From NCBI GenBank assembly GCA_032988165.1, contig JANTQF010000104.1, positions 43,542 through 107,541 of the forward strand: 64,000 bases of DNA, in the 5' to 3' direction. Shown in pieces: positions 11,085-24,604 of the stretch. The position numbers and the translations under genes were made by a program. The DNA comes from Emmonsiellopsis sp. PD_33 (lineage: Eukaryota > Ascomycota > Eurotiomycetes > Onygenales > Ajellomycetaceae). The notes under the pieces are model-generated. The model was given only the letters and a program-made list of their open reading frames with translations. It searched no databases and was not told the DNA's origin. The first letter of the stretch is position 1. The number at the start of each line of letters is the position of its first letter.

Positions 11085-14000
11085 CTAAACATTCACTTCT
11101 AGCCTCCAATCTCTGATAGTAATCCCAGTTACCTGAAGAAACTCAATTAAATACTTTATTCCTATCTCAGTTTGAAATAGAAACTCTATATTTACTTGAT
11201 TAATTCCATGCTTTTTAAGAAGTTCAGCTTTTATATCACTATATAATGAACAAGCCATTAATAAATAATAAGGATTCTCAACCAATCCATATGAGTATAA
11301 ATCATTTGAATTATCCCTAAACCTTTTAAGATATAACTTGAAATAGCCATGTCCAAGCTTTAACTAAATAATAGAAGAGAAGATTTTCTTCTTACAATTA
11401 ATCAATTTAGCTTTTCATCTTGATTTTGAACTTAAATCAGCATAACTCTGACTTTTCCTCTGAGAATCTCATATCTCAGTCCATTTATCAAGACAAATCT
11501 CTCTTATTCTTCTCTTAATAAATGATTAGGACATAGTTTTCACTAAAGAAAAAGGTTTTTCAGCTTCATTCTTAGCTGCTAAATCTGTCTTTTCATTACC
11601 CTGTATCCTCATATGAGCTGAGACCCAGTGTAAATGAAATTGAACATCAGATTTTAACCTTAAAGTCTGATTTAAAGCTCTTTGAATAGTATCCAGATTC
11701 ACTTGACCATTATAAATCTCATTTCTTTAGAGTCTTTTTAAGGCTGCTTGACTATCAGAGAAGATCAATACATTCTGAATAGTAGTATCTTCTCTAACCA
11801 TCTTTCCTGCCAGAAGAAAGGCTTTTTGAATTGCAAAAAGCTCTGCATTAAAGACTTCACACTCCCTTCCTAGATTTCAGAAGTCTAAAGTATACTCAGA
11901 GTTTATTTTAGAATATTTGAAAGCTAAATCAGCTCCTATATCACCCTGTTCACTTTTTGAACCATCTGAATATATTAATAAAGCTCTATCTTTATTAATC
12001 CTCTCTAGTTTTTAAAGATGGATTTTCTTTTCTTCCTCTTTTAATAAAATATTAATATCAATATCAATCAGATTCTGCAAAGTTTTTCTTCAAGGATATA
12101 ACCTCTCATGTTGAATACCTTCTATATTAAGGCTTCTAAAGTATCCTTTAACCATAGAACATATTCTATAAAGCTGGGAAGACACTAACTTCAATGAATT
12201 CTCTGAGTTTTCATTCCAATCTTCATACTTATCCCAATCTAACTCATTCTCTGAGTTATATAGTAGATAAGATGAGGAAACTCTCTATCTGATTGGATGT
12301 TTCAAGCTTATTTTCATTATTCTTAAAGTATAATTCATGCATGCCTTCTCCAGCCTTATCTTAGGAGGTGGAATAGAAGCTTCAATCTCCATAGCTCTAT
12401 ATGAAGAAGTCTTAAAAGCTCCTAGAATCCTTCTTAAAGTCTGGTTCTGAAGTTTTTGAAACTAACTAAGATAATTCTTTTGATTCTTCCACTAAATCTA
12501 GACTACAAAATCAGACACTGAGGCTGTGCAGGCTATATAAAGTTGTCTCATAGCCTGAAAAGATAAGCCTCTCTCAGTATTAGAAAGTCTAAGTATATTA
12601 CTCAGTGTCTTCTCTGCCTGTGCAAGTCTGATCTTAACATGAGATTTAAAAGTTAACTTTGAATCCAACCAGACCTCTAGCCATCTAACTGACTCTTTAG
12701 GCTTGATTTCTCTTCCTAACAGTGTAATAAAGTAGTTCTTTTCTTTAGGTTTAGAATAGAAATGAATCAATTCAGTCTTATCCATATCAAACTGAATTAA
12801 ATTTTTATCTCCTCTTTGAAAAACCTTCTGAGCAGCTTCCTCTATAACTCTGCAGTTATTTTCTATAGAATGAGAACTTATAATTAAGTCTAAGTCATCA
12901 ATATAACTAGGTATACTTACTATAACTATTCTCCTATTCTTAAATAGAACAGTAGTATATATAGCAAATAGAATAGGGGAGACTGGGGATCCCTGAGGAA
13001 CTCCTATCTTAAAGGCTGTCTTATCTTATTTTTGACTATCAAAGAGAAGTTGAATAGCCCTTTCAGACATGAAACAGATAATCCAATATATTAAAGCCTT
13101 TGATAACCCTAAGTCTTGAAGGATTCTCATAAGTTTATTCAATGAAACATGATCAAAAGCACCTTTTATATCTATAAAAGCAGCTGAGGAAACCAGCCCT
13201 TCATACTTTGCAAGTTGAATATCATGTATAACTAATAGAGCTGCATCTATAGCTGAATTCTGCCTTCTACTACCCATCTGATCCTCATATAAAAGATCAG
13301 TAGTAGTAGCCAGATAAGATAGTCTAGTTGCTACTATCTTTTCCAGTATCTTTCCTAGGCAATTCAGTAGAGATATAACTCTATAAGACTTGAGAATTGA
13401 AGCTTTTCTGTTTGATTTTACCAGTATAATTCCAGTAGCTTCTCTCCAGCAAAGTGAGTAATATCCAGACTCTAATAATCTCTTAAATAATTCAAATAGT
13501 TCATCTTTTAACTCTGAATAAACCTTTTGAATAATCAAATGATTAATAGTATCAGGATCAGCAGCAATTTTAGTAGAACTAGAATATACAGCTGTTTTTA
13601 ATTCATCTTGAGATAAAACTAGCCACTCCCACTTCTCCAAGTCCTCTTAATATTCATCTAAGGGGGTATAACTCTCTGATTCAGGAGGCTTCTGAAATAA
13701 AACCCTCATAAATGCCTGACATTTATCTTTAAATGTAACAGCCTTAATATCCTTTTCCTCATAATTATAATTAAGAGTTGGAATCTTAGCTACACCTTTA
13801 TTTTTAATATAACTAAAGGCCTTAAAGACATCTTTTTCTTGGGCATTCTCTAAGAATTCATTTCAGCAGCTTGTTTTTGCCTTTTTAATTATAGAAAAAT
13901 AGTCTGACTTAGTCCTATTATATTCTTCAACAGATACTAAGTCATTTTTCTAGTTTTTTCTAGATCTAGCAAGCTCCTTTCTCTTCTGAGTTATCTCCTC

Positions 14001-14538
14001 AGTCTACCAGGTCTTGGAATGCTTAGAAAGATTCTTCTTTAGAATATTATCTTTAATACTTTCTAGGATAAGCCCTGTAATTAAGGAAGCTTTTCCCTTC
14101 AGTATTTCCTCAGATATTTAATTTGAATTATCCCAGTTAAGTTCATCTTTCCTCTTTTCCTTTAGTCCTTTTAAATGAGTAAAAACCTCAGGCCAGTCAG
14201 CCTTTTCAAAGTTATATTGATTAGAAAATAAAGGATTTCCAATTAAATCCTCTATTTCTAACTGAACATCAAAATATATAACTTCATGATCTGAACCTGA
14301 GGCTCTTTTATCTTCTATAAGCTACTGACATGATTTTTCATAAAGTTTCTTTAAGAAAAAGGTAAGATCAAGAACTGATTATCCTCTCTAACCATCTCTT
14401 TTAAATGTCATCTTATTTGACTCATTTAGTAGATCTAACTCATTAGATATAGCCCATTCAACTATATTTTCTGCTGCTTCTATAGGATGCACACATTTAT
14501 CTTCCTACCAGAAGTGATGTGCATTAAAATCCCCACTA
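11085..14538 (-). pseudogene. LINE ORF2, C-terminal three quarters (EN end, RT, RNase H), copy 2
   Basis: ORF2 of Tad1-type LINEs nicks target DNA and reverse transcribes the element RNA in place. Read on the minus strand, the segment starts in the endonuclease with a GDFNAHHFW motif and SDHEVIYFD. The RT follows at about 12500-13640 with IDIKGAFDHVS, GVPQGSPVSPILF and the catalytic YIDD (near 12890). RNase H is at about 11560-11990 with IYSDGSKSE, FNAELFAIQKA and IFSDSQAAL, giving the D-E-D triad. A C-terminal tail ends at the stop at 11085. The catalytic residues survive, but stops interrupt the frame every few hundred bases. The N-terminal part of ORF2 lies at 25951-26417, beyond the element A insertion. 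Confidence 0.9.
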
Positions 14539-14542
14539 ATAA

Positions 14543-14861
14543 TGTGGTGGGGATCCACTGTCAGGTTGGATCAATTTTTTGCTGAGGCTTTTTACCACCA
14601 AGCACAGCCATGAAGATAGATATTTTCCTTTTGTTGCAAGACTTCATCTGTTTGTTCATGGATTTCTCATGTATGTGTATGCTTCTTTGAGATAGATTTT
14701 TTGTTTCTTTTGTGTGTTATCTTATCATTTCATTACTGTGTTGTTTTGTACTATAAATTGCCAATACATTCCTCTGCTTCAACATTGATATCAATTCTTT
14801 TCTTGTGTTTGCTACTGCCCTGTTCAGTGCTATCTAATATGCACACCCTGTTCCCACTTCA
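14543..14861 (+). repeat. 5' LTR of element A copy 1
   Basis: It is 319 bp long, begins TGTGGTGGGGATCCACTG and ends TTCCCACTTCA. It matches 25632-25950 and the LTRs of the other A copies. Confidence 0.92.
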
Positions 14862-14862
14862 T

Positions 14863-14880
14863 TGGTGCACATGATTGGAA
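14863..14880 (+). other. Putative primer-binding site of element A copy 1
   Basis: TGGTGCACATGATTGG begins one base after the 5' LTR, the usual place and TGG start for a tRNA primer-binding site. The tRNA cannot be named from the sequence. Copy 3 has TTAGTGCACATGATTGG at the same place. Confidence 0.6.
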
Positions 14881-15292
14881 ATTATGAATGGATGAACAGA
14901 TGGCAGTATTAATACAGATAACTATACTAAGTTCCTTTCCTCTTTTCTCTTTTCTTTTGTTGAGCATGCTACTCAATGCAATTCTCTTATTTCAATTTGT
15001 AATAGGCCTATTTGGTTGGAGCAGGCCTGCAGCCTTGTGGCTATACTAATAGCAATACTGTCAGAAGAAAACTTCAAAGAATGGACCCACTAAACTATTA
15101 AATCCATCAAGCTACTCCTCAACAAATGCAGACTCTAGTGAGAAGAAAAATCTGCAGCAGATCTTATAGTTCCTTCTCTTCCTTGAGTCTCTAAATCTCT
15201 ACCTGCAAAAAGACACAAATATTACTACTATTATCAACCTGTTTCTCATTTACAAATGAGAGCTGCTTGTCTATTCATTTCTCCATCAATAT

Positions 15293-17878
15293 ATGTCTTC
15301 TAAGCACACTCAATTGGACTCCATCACACATCATTGAACTCAGTCAGAAAAAGTATCAGCTCTACCACCAAAAATCAAGATCAACAGTGAGAAGATGTCT
15401 GACTCTACCAATTCCTCATCAGGCCTGCCTACACCTAGTAGTATCTTGTCTCCTGAAAGTAGAATGGTTTATCAGTAGCTTATCATACTCATACTAGTTT
15501 CTGGATCTCTTAGAGCCCCCTCTTTTGATGGGAAGGATGTCACTCAGTTCATCAACCAGTTTGATGCTGTGTTGAAGCTGCATCATATTCCTAAAGATGA
15601 AGCCTTAACAGTGTTACATAACTATTACTCTATGAAACTGTAAGGTCATGTGGATCAGCTGGTGAAGAACCTGCAAACCTAGACAAAAGTTAAGGCCAGA
15701 TTGGTGTCAGAGTTCTGACAGAATGATACTCATCAGTAAATGTACAATCAAATCTATCTGAATGTCCTGTCCAGTTTCAAATAATCTTTCAGCTAAGATA
15801 TTCTCACTTTCTGCTACTAATTCCACACCATTGCTAAGCCACTAATTAGCCAGAATGAAATCTAGAAATCTCTTGTCTGCTAGTTGTTCTTATAAGGCCT
15901 GCCTGATGGAGTTCACAAGAAGGCTTTTCATAAGGCTAGGTTTGACCAAAATAACCCATCTGAGTGGAAAATTTCAAAGGTTTGTGAAGCTGCAGTGGAA
16001 TCTCAGGAAGTCAAAGAAAAGATAGCTCAAATGATTACATCTAACCTGGGTTCTCATATAATGCTACCCACTTAGCTGCCTTTTGCTCAGCTGCCTTTTG
16101 CTCAGCCTGTCTTCAATCTACCCATCTTAGCTGTGTTAAGATCTCAAGTGGTCTTCTCTGTGCTATCTACTTCTTCTGATTCAGCTCCAAGGAATTTGAA
16201 TGACAGCTTGCTTGAATCTCTCATCAACTAGATGGATGCACTATCACTGGTCATCATAGATTTTCAACAGCAGGAGAATCTGCAACAATTAGCTGTAGTG
16301 TCACACATTCTCATCAATTAGAGATCTATCAATCCTGCTTGAGATCTCACAAATATTTCCTATTATAAAACACAGCATGGCCCTGACAGTTCATATCAAT
16401 CTTAATCTGAAAGTATGTTATAATATGATCATCCTCCTCATGCCTGTTAGGGTTGCAGCAACTCCTCTTATATACTTTCTTAGTGTCTCTGAATCAGCAA
16501 GTTGATCAACCAGGGAAAGATCCATCAAAATAGAATGAGTAAATACTTTGATAGATATATGATACAGTGTGGCCTAAAGATCAATGTAAATCAATATGAA
16601 TCACACATTATCATCATCAAGCATACTCTTGAGTAGAGATCTATGCCTCTCATCATTCTATTAGTAGTAAAACTTCATAATAATAGTAGCATCCTTGTTT
16701 TCTCTGACAGCAGCTCATTACCTGCAGTCAATTTTATTAGTATATGTGATATTGGGTTCAAAAGTGGTGCAGAAGAAGGCAACTCAGACAGTAAAGTAGA
16801 AGAGGTTGCTAGTATGATGGCTGCTCAGACTGCTATAGAGAATAGTAAGAGTAAAGGGTCAGCTGCTGACAAGAATCAATTCATACTCTCTGACTGAATT
16901 GAAAAGGAGAAAGCCCTACCTTCCACTTACTCTCAAAGGGCTGGCTGCTATTCAGATGGCTCCTAAAAATTAGTTTCATTTATTAAGAACATTATCTCAC
17001 CTTCATCTGATCCTGATGATTCACAAACCCTTCATGATGACTAGTTACAAGAAGAGACACTAACTCAGCTGATTGATAAATCTATATCTAACACTGAGAT
17101 AGCTAAAGCACCTGAAATTCAGAAGAAAATCATCCTCTACTATCCTAGAAAGCCTAAAGGGCTGAAACTATCTACTAAAATGAGAGATAAGGAGAATCAT
17201 GCTGCTGCAACCCAGATAGTTTTTGAGAAAATCATGTGTTAAGAGATCACTAGAATTTAGCTTAAGAATATTATAGCCTACTCTGCCTAGCTGCAGCAGA
17301 CATTCTTCCAGAATCTTCCAGCTGAAGTTTAATAGCATATAATTGAGGAAGAATTTACCAGAATCTCCTTTGTTTAGCTCTCCTACCATGTCTCAGAATA
17401 TGATCTTTGGTAGAACCTGATGTCCATTGGCCATATCAAGTTTTCTGTTGGCATCAGAAAGGGTCAGACTGAAGCTATATTCAATGATAGGGTAGAGATT
17501 AACTGTATGGTGAAGAGCACTGTCTTGAGTCTCAGCCTGATCATTCAAAAAGATGCTTTCAAGTCAATTCTTAGCATCAGCAGTCAGTACAGTAGTATTA
17601 TTAGAATCTATAAGAATGTCTTAGTTCATATTGAATCTATATCTATATCTCAAACCTTCTTCATTCTAGAGTGTGGTTCCCATGAGTGCATTCTAGGCTG
17701 TCTCTATGAAAATGTAACTCAGTTAGTATGACAGATAGATAATGTGAGTGGTGTCACTATCACAGTTTTCAACCTAGATGATAAAACTAATCAGGTCTCC
17801 TTCCTCAGCTATTCTCCAGAGGACTATGATGACAGGTAGCTGGATGATCTTTATAGTAAGTGTCAGTCTTTAAACTAG
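15293..17878 (+). pseudogene. gag-protease of element A copy 1
   Basis: Gag forms the virus-like particle and the aspartic protease matures it. The frame (862 codons with stops) aligns colinearly with copies 2 and 3. It includes the capsid-like block APSFDGKDVTQFINQFDAV, a zinc-knuckle region in which two residues are mutated, an acidic segment at 16740-16897, and the protease. The active site, DSGAEINCM in copy 3, reads NDRVEINCM here, so the catalytic Asp is lost. The frame is 15 nt longer than in copies 2 and 3 because AGCTGCCTTTTGCTC is duplicated around 16073-16102. The ATG at 15293 is the first shared Met, but the frame is open upstream, so the true start may lie further 5'. Confidence 0.82.
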
Positions 17879-18159
17879 AGGTGCTGAGTCTGACTGATCT
17901 TCATAATGATAGTAATGAGTAAAGAGATGAAATTAGAGTCAGCAGTATCAGTGTAATAGATGATGGGGTAGAAATTCTACTGCATAAAAGTAGTAAGAGA
18001 GAATTCAGTCAATCACAATTTTCTGGCTCAGGGCTGATAAATACCTCCAGCCAATCAGAGGTCACTATTTAATTACCTTAGAAATCTCCACTGTATATTC
18101 CTATTATTCTATAATAATACTTTCAGCTATTCTTGTGTGCTACATTTCCTTTCTTGCAG

Positions 18160-21100
18160 CATCCTATCTCTGAAATTCATTAAGTTTGTAGCATTCAACT
18201 GCACAACCTTCCTCTCTATGATTCTACTGAGCCTTCTCCTCAATCTTATCACCTAATTGTTGCCACACTGTACAAGCAAAAAGTAGATAAGATTCAGCCT
18301 CTTAATACACCAGTGACAGATGGAGGAACACCTAATGAGATAGATTAATGAAGGAAGATCCATTAGAAATGATATTAAAATAACATTAAATCTACAAAAA
18401 ATCTACCTTTACCTTATAACTACCTAATCATATCTTGCTTCTCAGATTGCCCATGCAGCTCTCACCTCATGCCCAACAGGATAAAAAAGCTTCAAATTGG
18501 ATCAATCTTGATGCCTTAGGAGTGTGAGCTGCTGATTGAGATCCTGCTTAGATAGAAGAAGATATTGATATGGAGCTTTAGTGATTATAGAAAACTGGCT
18601 GAAGAGGTCTCTTCACTAATTAAGATTCATGCTGTTGAGTATGAAGTATAGTAGGCCCCTGAGTTTTCTATTCCTTGAAAATTGCTGCTAATAGTCATAA
18701 AAATGCTTCACAAGCAAGTCAACTCTAGTGTCTTCAAACATTACTATAATTCATATTAGAATAAATAGTTTCTTATCAAGAAGAAGGAGTCTGGGAAATA
18801 CTGAATCATCAATGCCTGCATGGATATAAATGCCATTACAGTTCAGAATGCCTATATCCCTCCCAGTGCTGATACTTTTGCAGAAGATTTTACTGGGCAA
18901 GTCATCATTAATATGATGGATTTCTTTTCCAGATATGATCAGATCACTTTACATGAGGATAGCTACAATATGACTGCCTTTCAAACCTCAATCAGCCTTC
19001 TTTGCCAGATAATATTACTACAGGATGCTACAAATTCTATTACTACCTTCTGCTAAGTCATAACTTACATTCTTCATTTAAATATTCCCCACCAGACAGA
19101 TAATTTCATGGACAACATTGGTGTGAAAGGTCTGTAATCTTAGTACAACAATGAGGAGGTCATATCAGAAATTCATTAATTTATTTTGGAGCATCTTCAA
19201 AACCTAGATTAGACCCTAGTCAGCATCAAGCTCTCAAACACATACATTTAGATTACAAAATCTGAGTTTAGTTGCTCTGACATGGTTCTCATTGGATACA
19301 TCATCAATGCTAATGGGCATTGCTCTGAGACTACTAAAATTATCAAGATCATTAAATGGTCTGAATCAACTGAGATCTCTGGAGCTCATATCTTTATTAG
19401 TGTTTATGTGTATTATCACATCTAGATTTCAAACTTTGCCCTCATTTTCAACCCAATCTATTTGCTGTTCAAGAAAAATGCCTTTTTCATCTAGGAGCTC
19501 AAGTAATTAAATGCCATGTCAGTCCTGAAGATAGCACTAACAACTGCCCCTGCTCTGTGCTGCATTAATTATTCTAAAGGTGCTGGAGATATTATGGTTG
19601 CAACTGATGCTAGCAAATATAACTGAGGAGGAACACTGAGCTAGTGAGATATTAGAAACAGAAAGCTTCATCCCTACTAATATGAGAGTGGGATTTGGAG
19701 CCCAGTAGAGGTGAAGTATGACACAGGAAAATGAGAATGCTGAGCTGTCCTCAAAATGTTGAAGAAATGCTAATATTATCTGTATAATATTCACTTTACT
19801 CTTAAAATTAATGTGAAAATCTTGATCACTTAATTCAATTAAACAGCTACTGATCTTTCTGGTGCTCTGGTAATCAACTAATTTGCCTGGATTTAGATGT
19901 TCAATTTTGATGTTTGTTATATTCCTGAGTGGATTCATAATGCTGCTGATGGCCTTTCTTGACAGCTGCCTGCTAATGATAAGATGCCTAAAGATCAGAA
20001 TATTAATAAATTCATTGAGGTAGAGCTTAATTGCATTAGTATGGCTTCTGCTACCATCTCTAACTTCAATGTTTCTGATGATGCTAATAGTGAAGAATCC
20101 TGCATTCTTTCATCATTCTATTCTAACTGTAGTGAATTGATTGTTAAATATCTTATAACCTTGAAGTAGCTTAATGATATTCCTCACAAGGTTTTCCTGA
20201 AATGGTATAAGCATGCACTAAACTATATAATGCATGGATAACATCTGTTTTGCCAGTCAGATAAAGAGATTCTGTTGAGATGTGTGGTGGATGATCTGGA
20301 TGAGCAGAAGGAAATTATTACTCAGATACATGATGAGTTGGGCCATAAAGGCTGTGAGGCAACCAATTATAAGGTCTCTTAGTGATATTAGTGGGAAGGC
20401 CTATTCACTGATGTCAAGGCATATTGTAAGAGATGCCATGAGTGTCAGTTCTGGGAAAATAACTACCTTGAAGAGTCACTGTATCTGACTCACTGCAACT
20501 ATCTGTAGGATAAGTAGTATATCAATGTTGTCAAGTTTCTGAAGAACCAGGGAAAATTATGTACAGTTATTACTCAGAATGATCTCACTGGCTGGGTTGA
20601 AGGCCAGCCCCTTACTCATACTAAAGCTAAATATATAGCCCAGTTCATTTATGAAGATATTATATGTCAACATGATTATTTTCAGGAAATGGTGTGTGAT
20701 GACAGGCCTGAAAATCAGAAATGAATTAGGATTCTCACTGCCAAATATTATATCAGGCAGATAATGATTTTGCTGTACAATGTGAAAGTGAATGATATGA
20801 TTGAATATAGTTACTACCCTATTTCAGATGTGCTGGCAAAGCTTGCTGCAGATGAGAGGAATTGAGTCAATTATTTCTACTTAGTATTATGAGTAGATCA
20901 GGTCTCTATTTAATAATCAATAGGCAAAATATCATTCTATCTGTAATATGATTATGATGCTATCCTCCCTGTTGAGCTTGAGGTTCTGATGTAGCAGATG
21001 CTTTCATAGCACACTATTCACTCTCATACTAACCTGATATACATGTAGATTTGACAGTTGGAGAGATGAGATGAGGATCTAGAGGAGACAGTCTTTCACC

Positions 21101-21462
21101 TGCAGTGTGCACAAGAGAAAAATTGGAATCTATTTGATGAAATCAAGCAGTTAGTGCACAATTCAGTTCAGATGGGAGATCTTGTTCTTCTACATGACAC
21201 TAAAATAGAAACATCCTATTCCATTAAACTTAACTTCTGATGATTGGGTCTGTATCATGTGTGAGAGACAAATCATGAGAAAGGCACTTACCATCTTGAA
21301 GAGCTGGATAGCACACTGTTCTGCAACACTACTGCAGGTAACTAAATAAAGAAATTTTACCTTTATGATGATTAAATGCCAGCAGTATTGAATAATATAG
21401 ATCCAGTGGAGGATAGTGGTGAGGAGGAAGAAGATGTAGGTGAGGAAGAAAATGCTTTATAA
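18160..21462 (+). pseudogene. pol (RT, RNase H, integrase) of element A copy 1
   Basis: Pol makes and integrates the cDNA. The frame measured from the putative 3' splice site to the TAA is 3,303 nt, the same as in copies 2 and 3. RT has NACMDINAITVQNAYIP and FAEDFTGQVI; the catalytic box at 19105-19116 reads FMDN instead of FMDD, so one metal ligand is lost. RNase H has VATDASKY near 19600. Integrase has the His-rich HDELGHKG zinc block (20330) and a core where VCDDRPENQK keeps the second catalytic Asp (20700) and NDMIEYS the Glu (20790). Numerous stops follow the TGA/TAG pattern of former Arg, Gln and Trp codons. Confidence 0.88.
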
Positions 21463-21898
21463 TCTCTAATTTCTCATGATAAAGATTTTGTAGTCATTAT
21501 CTAATCACTGCATTCATTTCCTTATTTCATTCATTTTTCTTTATTTCCTTTGTTTGACTGTATCTGCTTGTTAGTTTATTTCCTTTATTAGTTGTCTCTT
21601 TATAGTTCAAATGCCAGCATGAGTAGTATGCTAGAATTCAGATGTACCTTCACATTTCTTTACAGTTTTCTTTGTTTCTTTCATTTATAGTAGTATGCCT
21701 TTCTCCCTCTCTTATTTTGCTGACTACAGCCACCTTTGCATCTCACATTTGAAAAATCATAAGAGTATACTCTGTTCTATGTTCTTCTCCACTTTCCTCT
21801 CATCATCATTACAGATATCTCAGTCTTACTCTTAAATTAATCTACACCAACACATAACAGTGTTATATCTACAATTTCCCTCACTTCCTTCCTGCAAA

Positions 21899-24604
21899 AT
21901 GTTAAATTGCCAAAATCTGTGTGCTCTGACTCTGAAGCCCACTGACTCTCTTGCCTTGGTTGAGCATGGGAAGAAAAAGTTATCAATCACCAGGAAGATT
22001 TAGAAGTATATTAATACTCTTAACAGGCATGCAGCTCTGTATTACCAGGTTCAGTGTGAAATTACCAATTTAATCATAAGCAGACATGAAGATAGAGAGG
22101 AGGAGGTCACTGCATATTTTGAATGAATGAAGGAGGATGGGGTCTAGCAGGCAGTGATATCTGAAGCTAACTTTTATCACCAGACAGTGGAGATCTGTCA
22201 CATAGTAGAGACAGTTAGGGTTTGCTGAAATCACACTTCAGAAGGGTATAAAACTTGTGTGGAACACTAGGGGAAGGCTATTACTAATGAATTCTGGTTA
22301 ATACTGAAGAAGAATAAATAGTGTAGATGTGCAGTGACTCTCACAAGGAATTATAACTATCTATCTGCAGTGGGGAGAATTAACCAGACAATATGAATTT
22401 AGTTATCTTAAAATCCTGGAAAGGATAAAAAGCTTCACAAGGAACTAATACTTTCAGACCTTGAGAATACCTTAAGACCAGATTTTATTAGCTCTAAGTT
22501 GAATATGAAAGCCATCCATGCTACTAGACTTTATATTAGTCCTAGTGGAATTCTTGCTGTAAGTACTCTACTATCTCTTTCTATACCTACTGACCTTTAC
22601 CCATTAATTCTCTTATCTTCACCCTTTTGAAATCTTCAGCATCAGCCTCCTCCAGCTTCACTACATGATTCTCATATAACTAGCTAAATGCCTCTATCTT
22701 CTCCTCACTCTCCTCAGAATAATCACTGCCATTCTGAATTGATTCTCATATCCCCTTCTACTTTCTTACCTGACACTTCTCAAAACTCTAGCCCTGTTTC
22801 ACCTGCTTCTTACCCATAACATGTCTCTAGCCAATTAGTTTCATTAATAGCTATCTTCCTATTTAATGTCAGCCTCTCCCATTTCACCAGCCTGTCACCA
22901 GAAGAAATGGCAGAGCTTGAGAATCAAGGTGCTAACAAGGAGGATTCTGATATTACTAAAGCTATTGAAAAGCATCAGGAGACTAGCCATTATAGATGCA
23001 TATATTATTAGAATGTCAAGCCTACCTTGAAAGCTTAGCTTAATAATGCAAAGGAGCTGAATGATAGCTAGCTTGTCAAGCTTCTGAATTAACTTGTAAA
23101 GCTATTATTCTCTTTTCCTTTATACTATCACTATGTCATCAATTTTGAAGGGAAAATTAGTTTGCTGACTCAGAGTTTGAACCAGATGGCTTTAACATTC
23201 AGGCTTGAGGCTATCATTAATAGCTGCAGAAATCTTGACTAGATCCACACTGCTAATAACACTTTTCATTATTTTTACAAAGAGTGCTATCCTGCCTGCC
23301 TAGAGGATCTTCTTCAGATATATTACATGAAGCATGCTACCCTCTCTTTCATTACTCTACTGAACTGAGCAAGCATGTTGAAGAACCTCAGCCTGAAAAG
23401 TATAAATGTAGACCTCATACTAAATGGCTGGAGTGCAGATGGCTCTTTATTTCTTTCAATTTTCTTCTGGCTCTAAATAGAGATAGCTGTGGGAAATATG
23501 CCCACTACATATAACATACTCAGAAAGATGATAGTATATAAATGGGATATATACTCATTTCATTAGCAAAAGAATCAGAAGTCACTGAGGTAGCTTCACA
23601 CAATGCTCTATGAAATCATTCAGCAGATAATTTACCAGGACCTAGTTTACTATGTCTGGTATGTTACTCTTCACCCAGATCATCAGATAAGGCTCATCTC
23701 CTACCCTTATTATACTAAGTTCATCAGAAAGAGGAATAGCATATTTTTTCAGCATATTAATATTAACATTCAGCACCTCACTGAGGAGAATTATAGCACA
23801 AATATGATCCAAGGGTTCATTAGCATGACAAATAAGGATCATGCAAACTGCACAACTATAGTCCCTGGCATGTATCACTGTGTCTCTAAGTGGAATTACT
23901 AACTTCATGGAAGGGGGTTTCTGAATGATGGAATCATTCAGGATATCTCCCTGTAGATACTCACTAATTAAAATTTGTAGGATTTTAAGACTAGCTGGAA
24001 GATCATTCCTTGTAAATAGGGAGATGTATGAATTATCATGCTGCACATTTCCCATGAAAGTACTAATCTAATTATGATTGAGCAGAGAATAATGCTTTCA
24101 TGATTCATTAGAATTCAGAAAGATAGTAAGTCTTTAGAAGGTCCAGAGAGTAATATATAGAAGTAGCTCTCACAGGTGAATTAAGATCTCATTTATAGAC
24201 CTGTGACATCCTCTAGTCTGTCTGTTCTATATGGCAGCATTTCTTATCACTTTCCTACTATTATAGCTGTAATAGATCTTAGTGCACTTTCTGAAGCTTT
24301 AATTGGATGTTGGTAATAAGATGATTTTTTAGTTCAGAGAGAACAGTAGATTCTTTTTAGCCTAATACTTAATCAGCCAGTTAAGGATTACATTCTGGCC
24401 TGGTGCAAGAGAGCTGTGGGGGCTGCAGTTCATGCCTTTATGACTGTGATGGATACTGAGAAACAGCTGTTCAGTCAGTAGAGTTTCTTTTACTATCACT
24501 ATAATAATATTCCTCTTGATTCTATTATTGGTGATCATGTAGCTGTAGAAGGAGATACCATTGAGATCTCAGTCCATAATCATAAGAAGATAGATGCCAG
24601 CTAG
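21899..24604 (+). pseudogene. Third frame of element A copy 1: candidate 2OG-Fe(II) dioxygenase
   Basis: This is an accessory gene downstream of pol, 2,706 nt in one frame, exactly as long as in copies 2 and 3. Residues 1 to about 240 form an unrecognised domain, then comes a Pro/Ser-rich linker, then a conserved C-terminal half. The 2-oxoglutarate/Fe(II) dioxygenase signature is readable: FFQHIN places His at residue 619 and Asn in place of the expected Asp at 621; HISHES places the distal His at 719; Arg730 follows 11 residues later. In copy 3 residue 621 is Asp. Asn621 is a G-to-A change and would destroy iron binding. Many stops confirm it is dead. The fold assignment is from motif spacing only. 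Confidence 0.72.
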
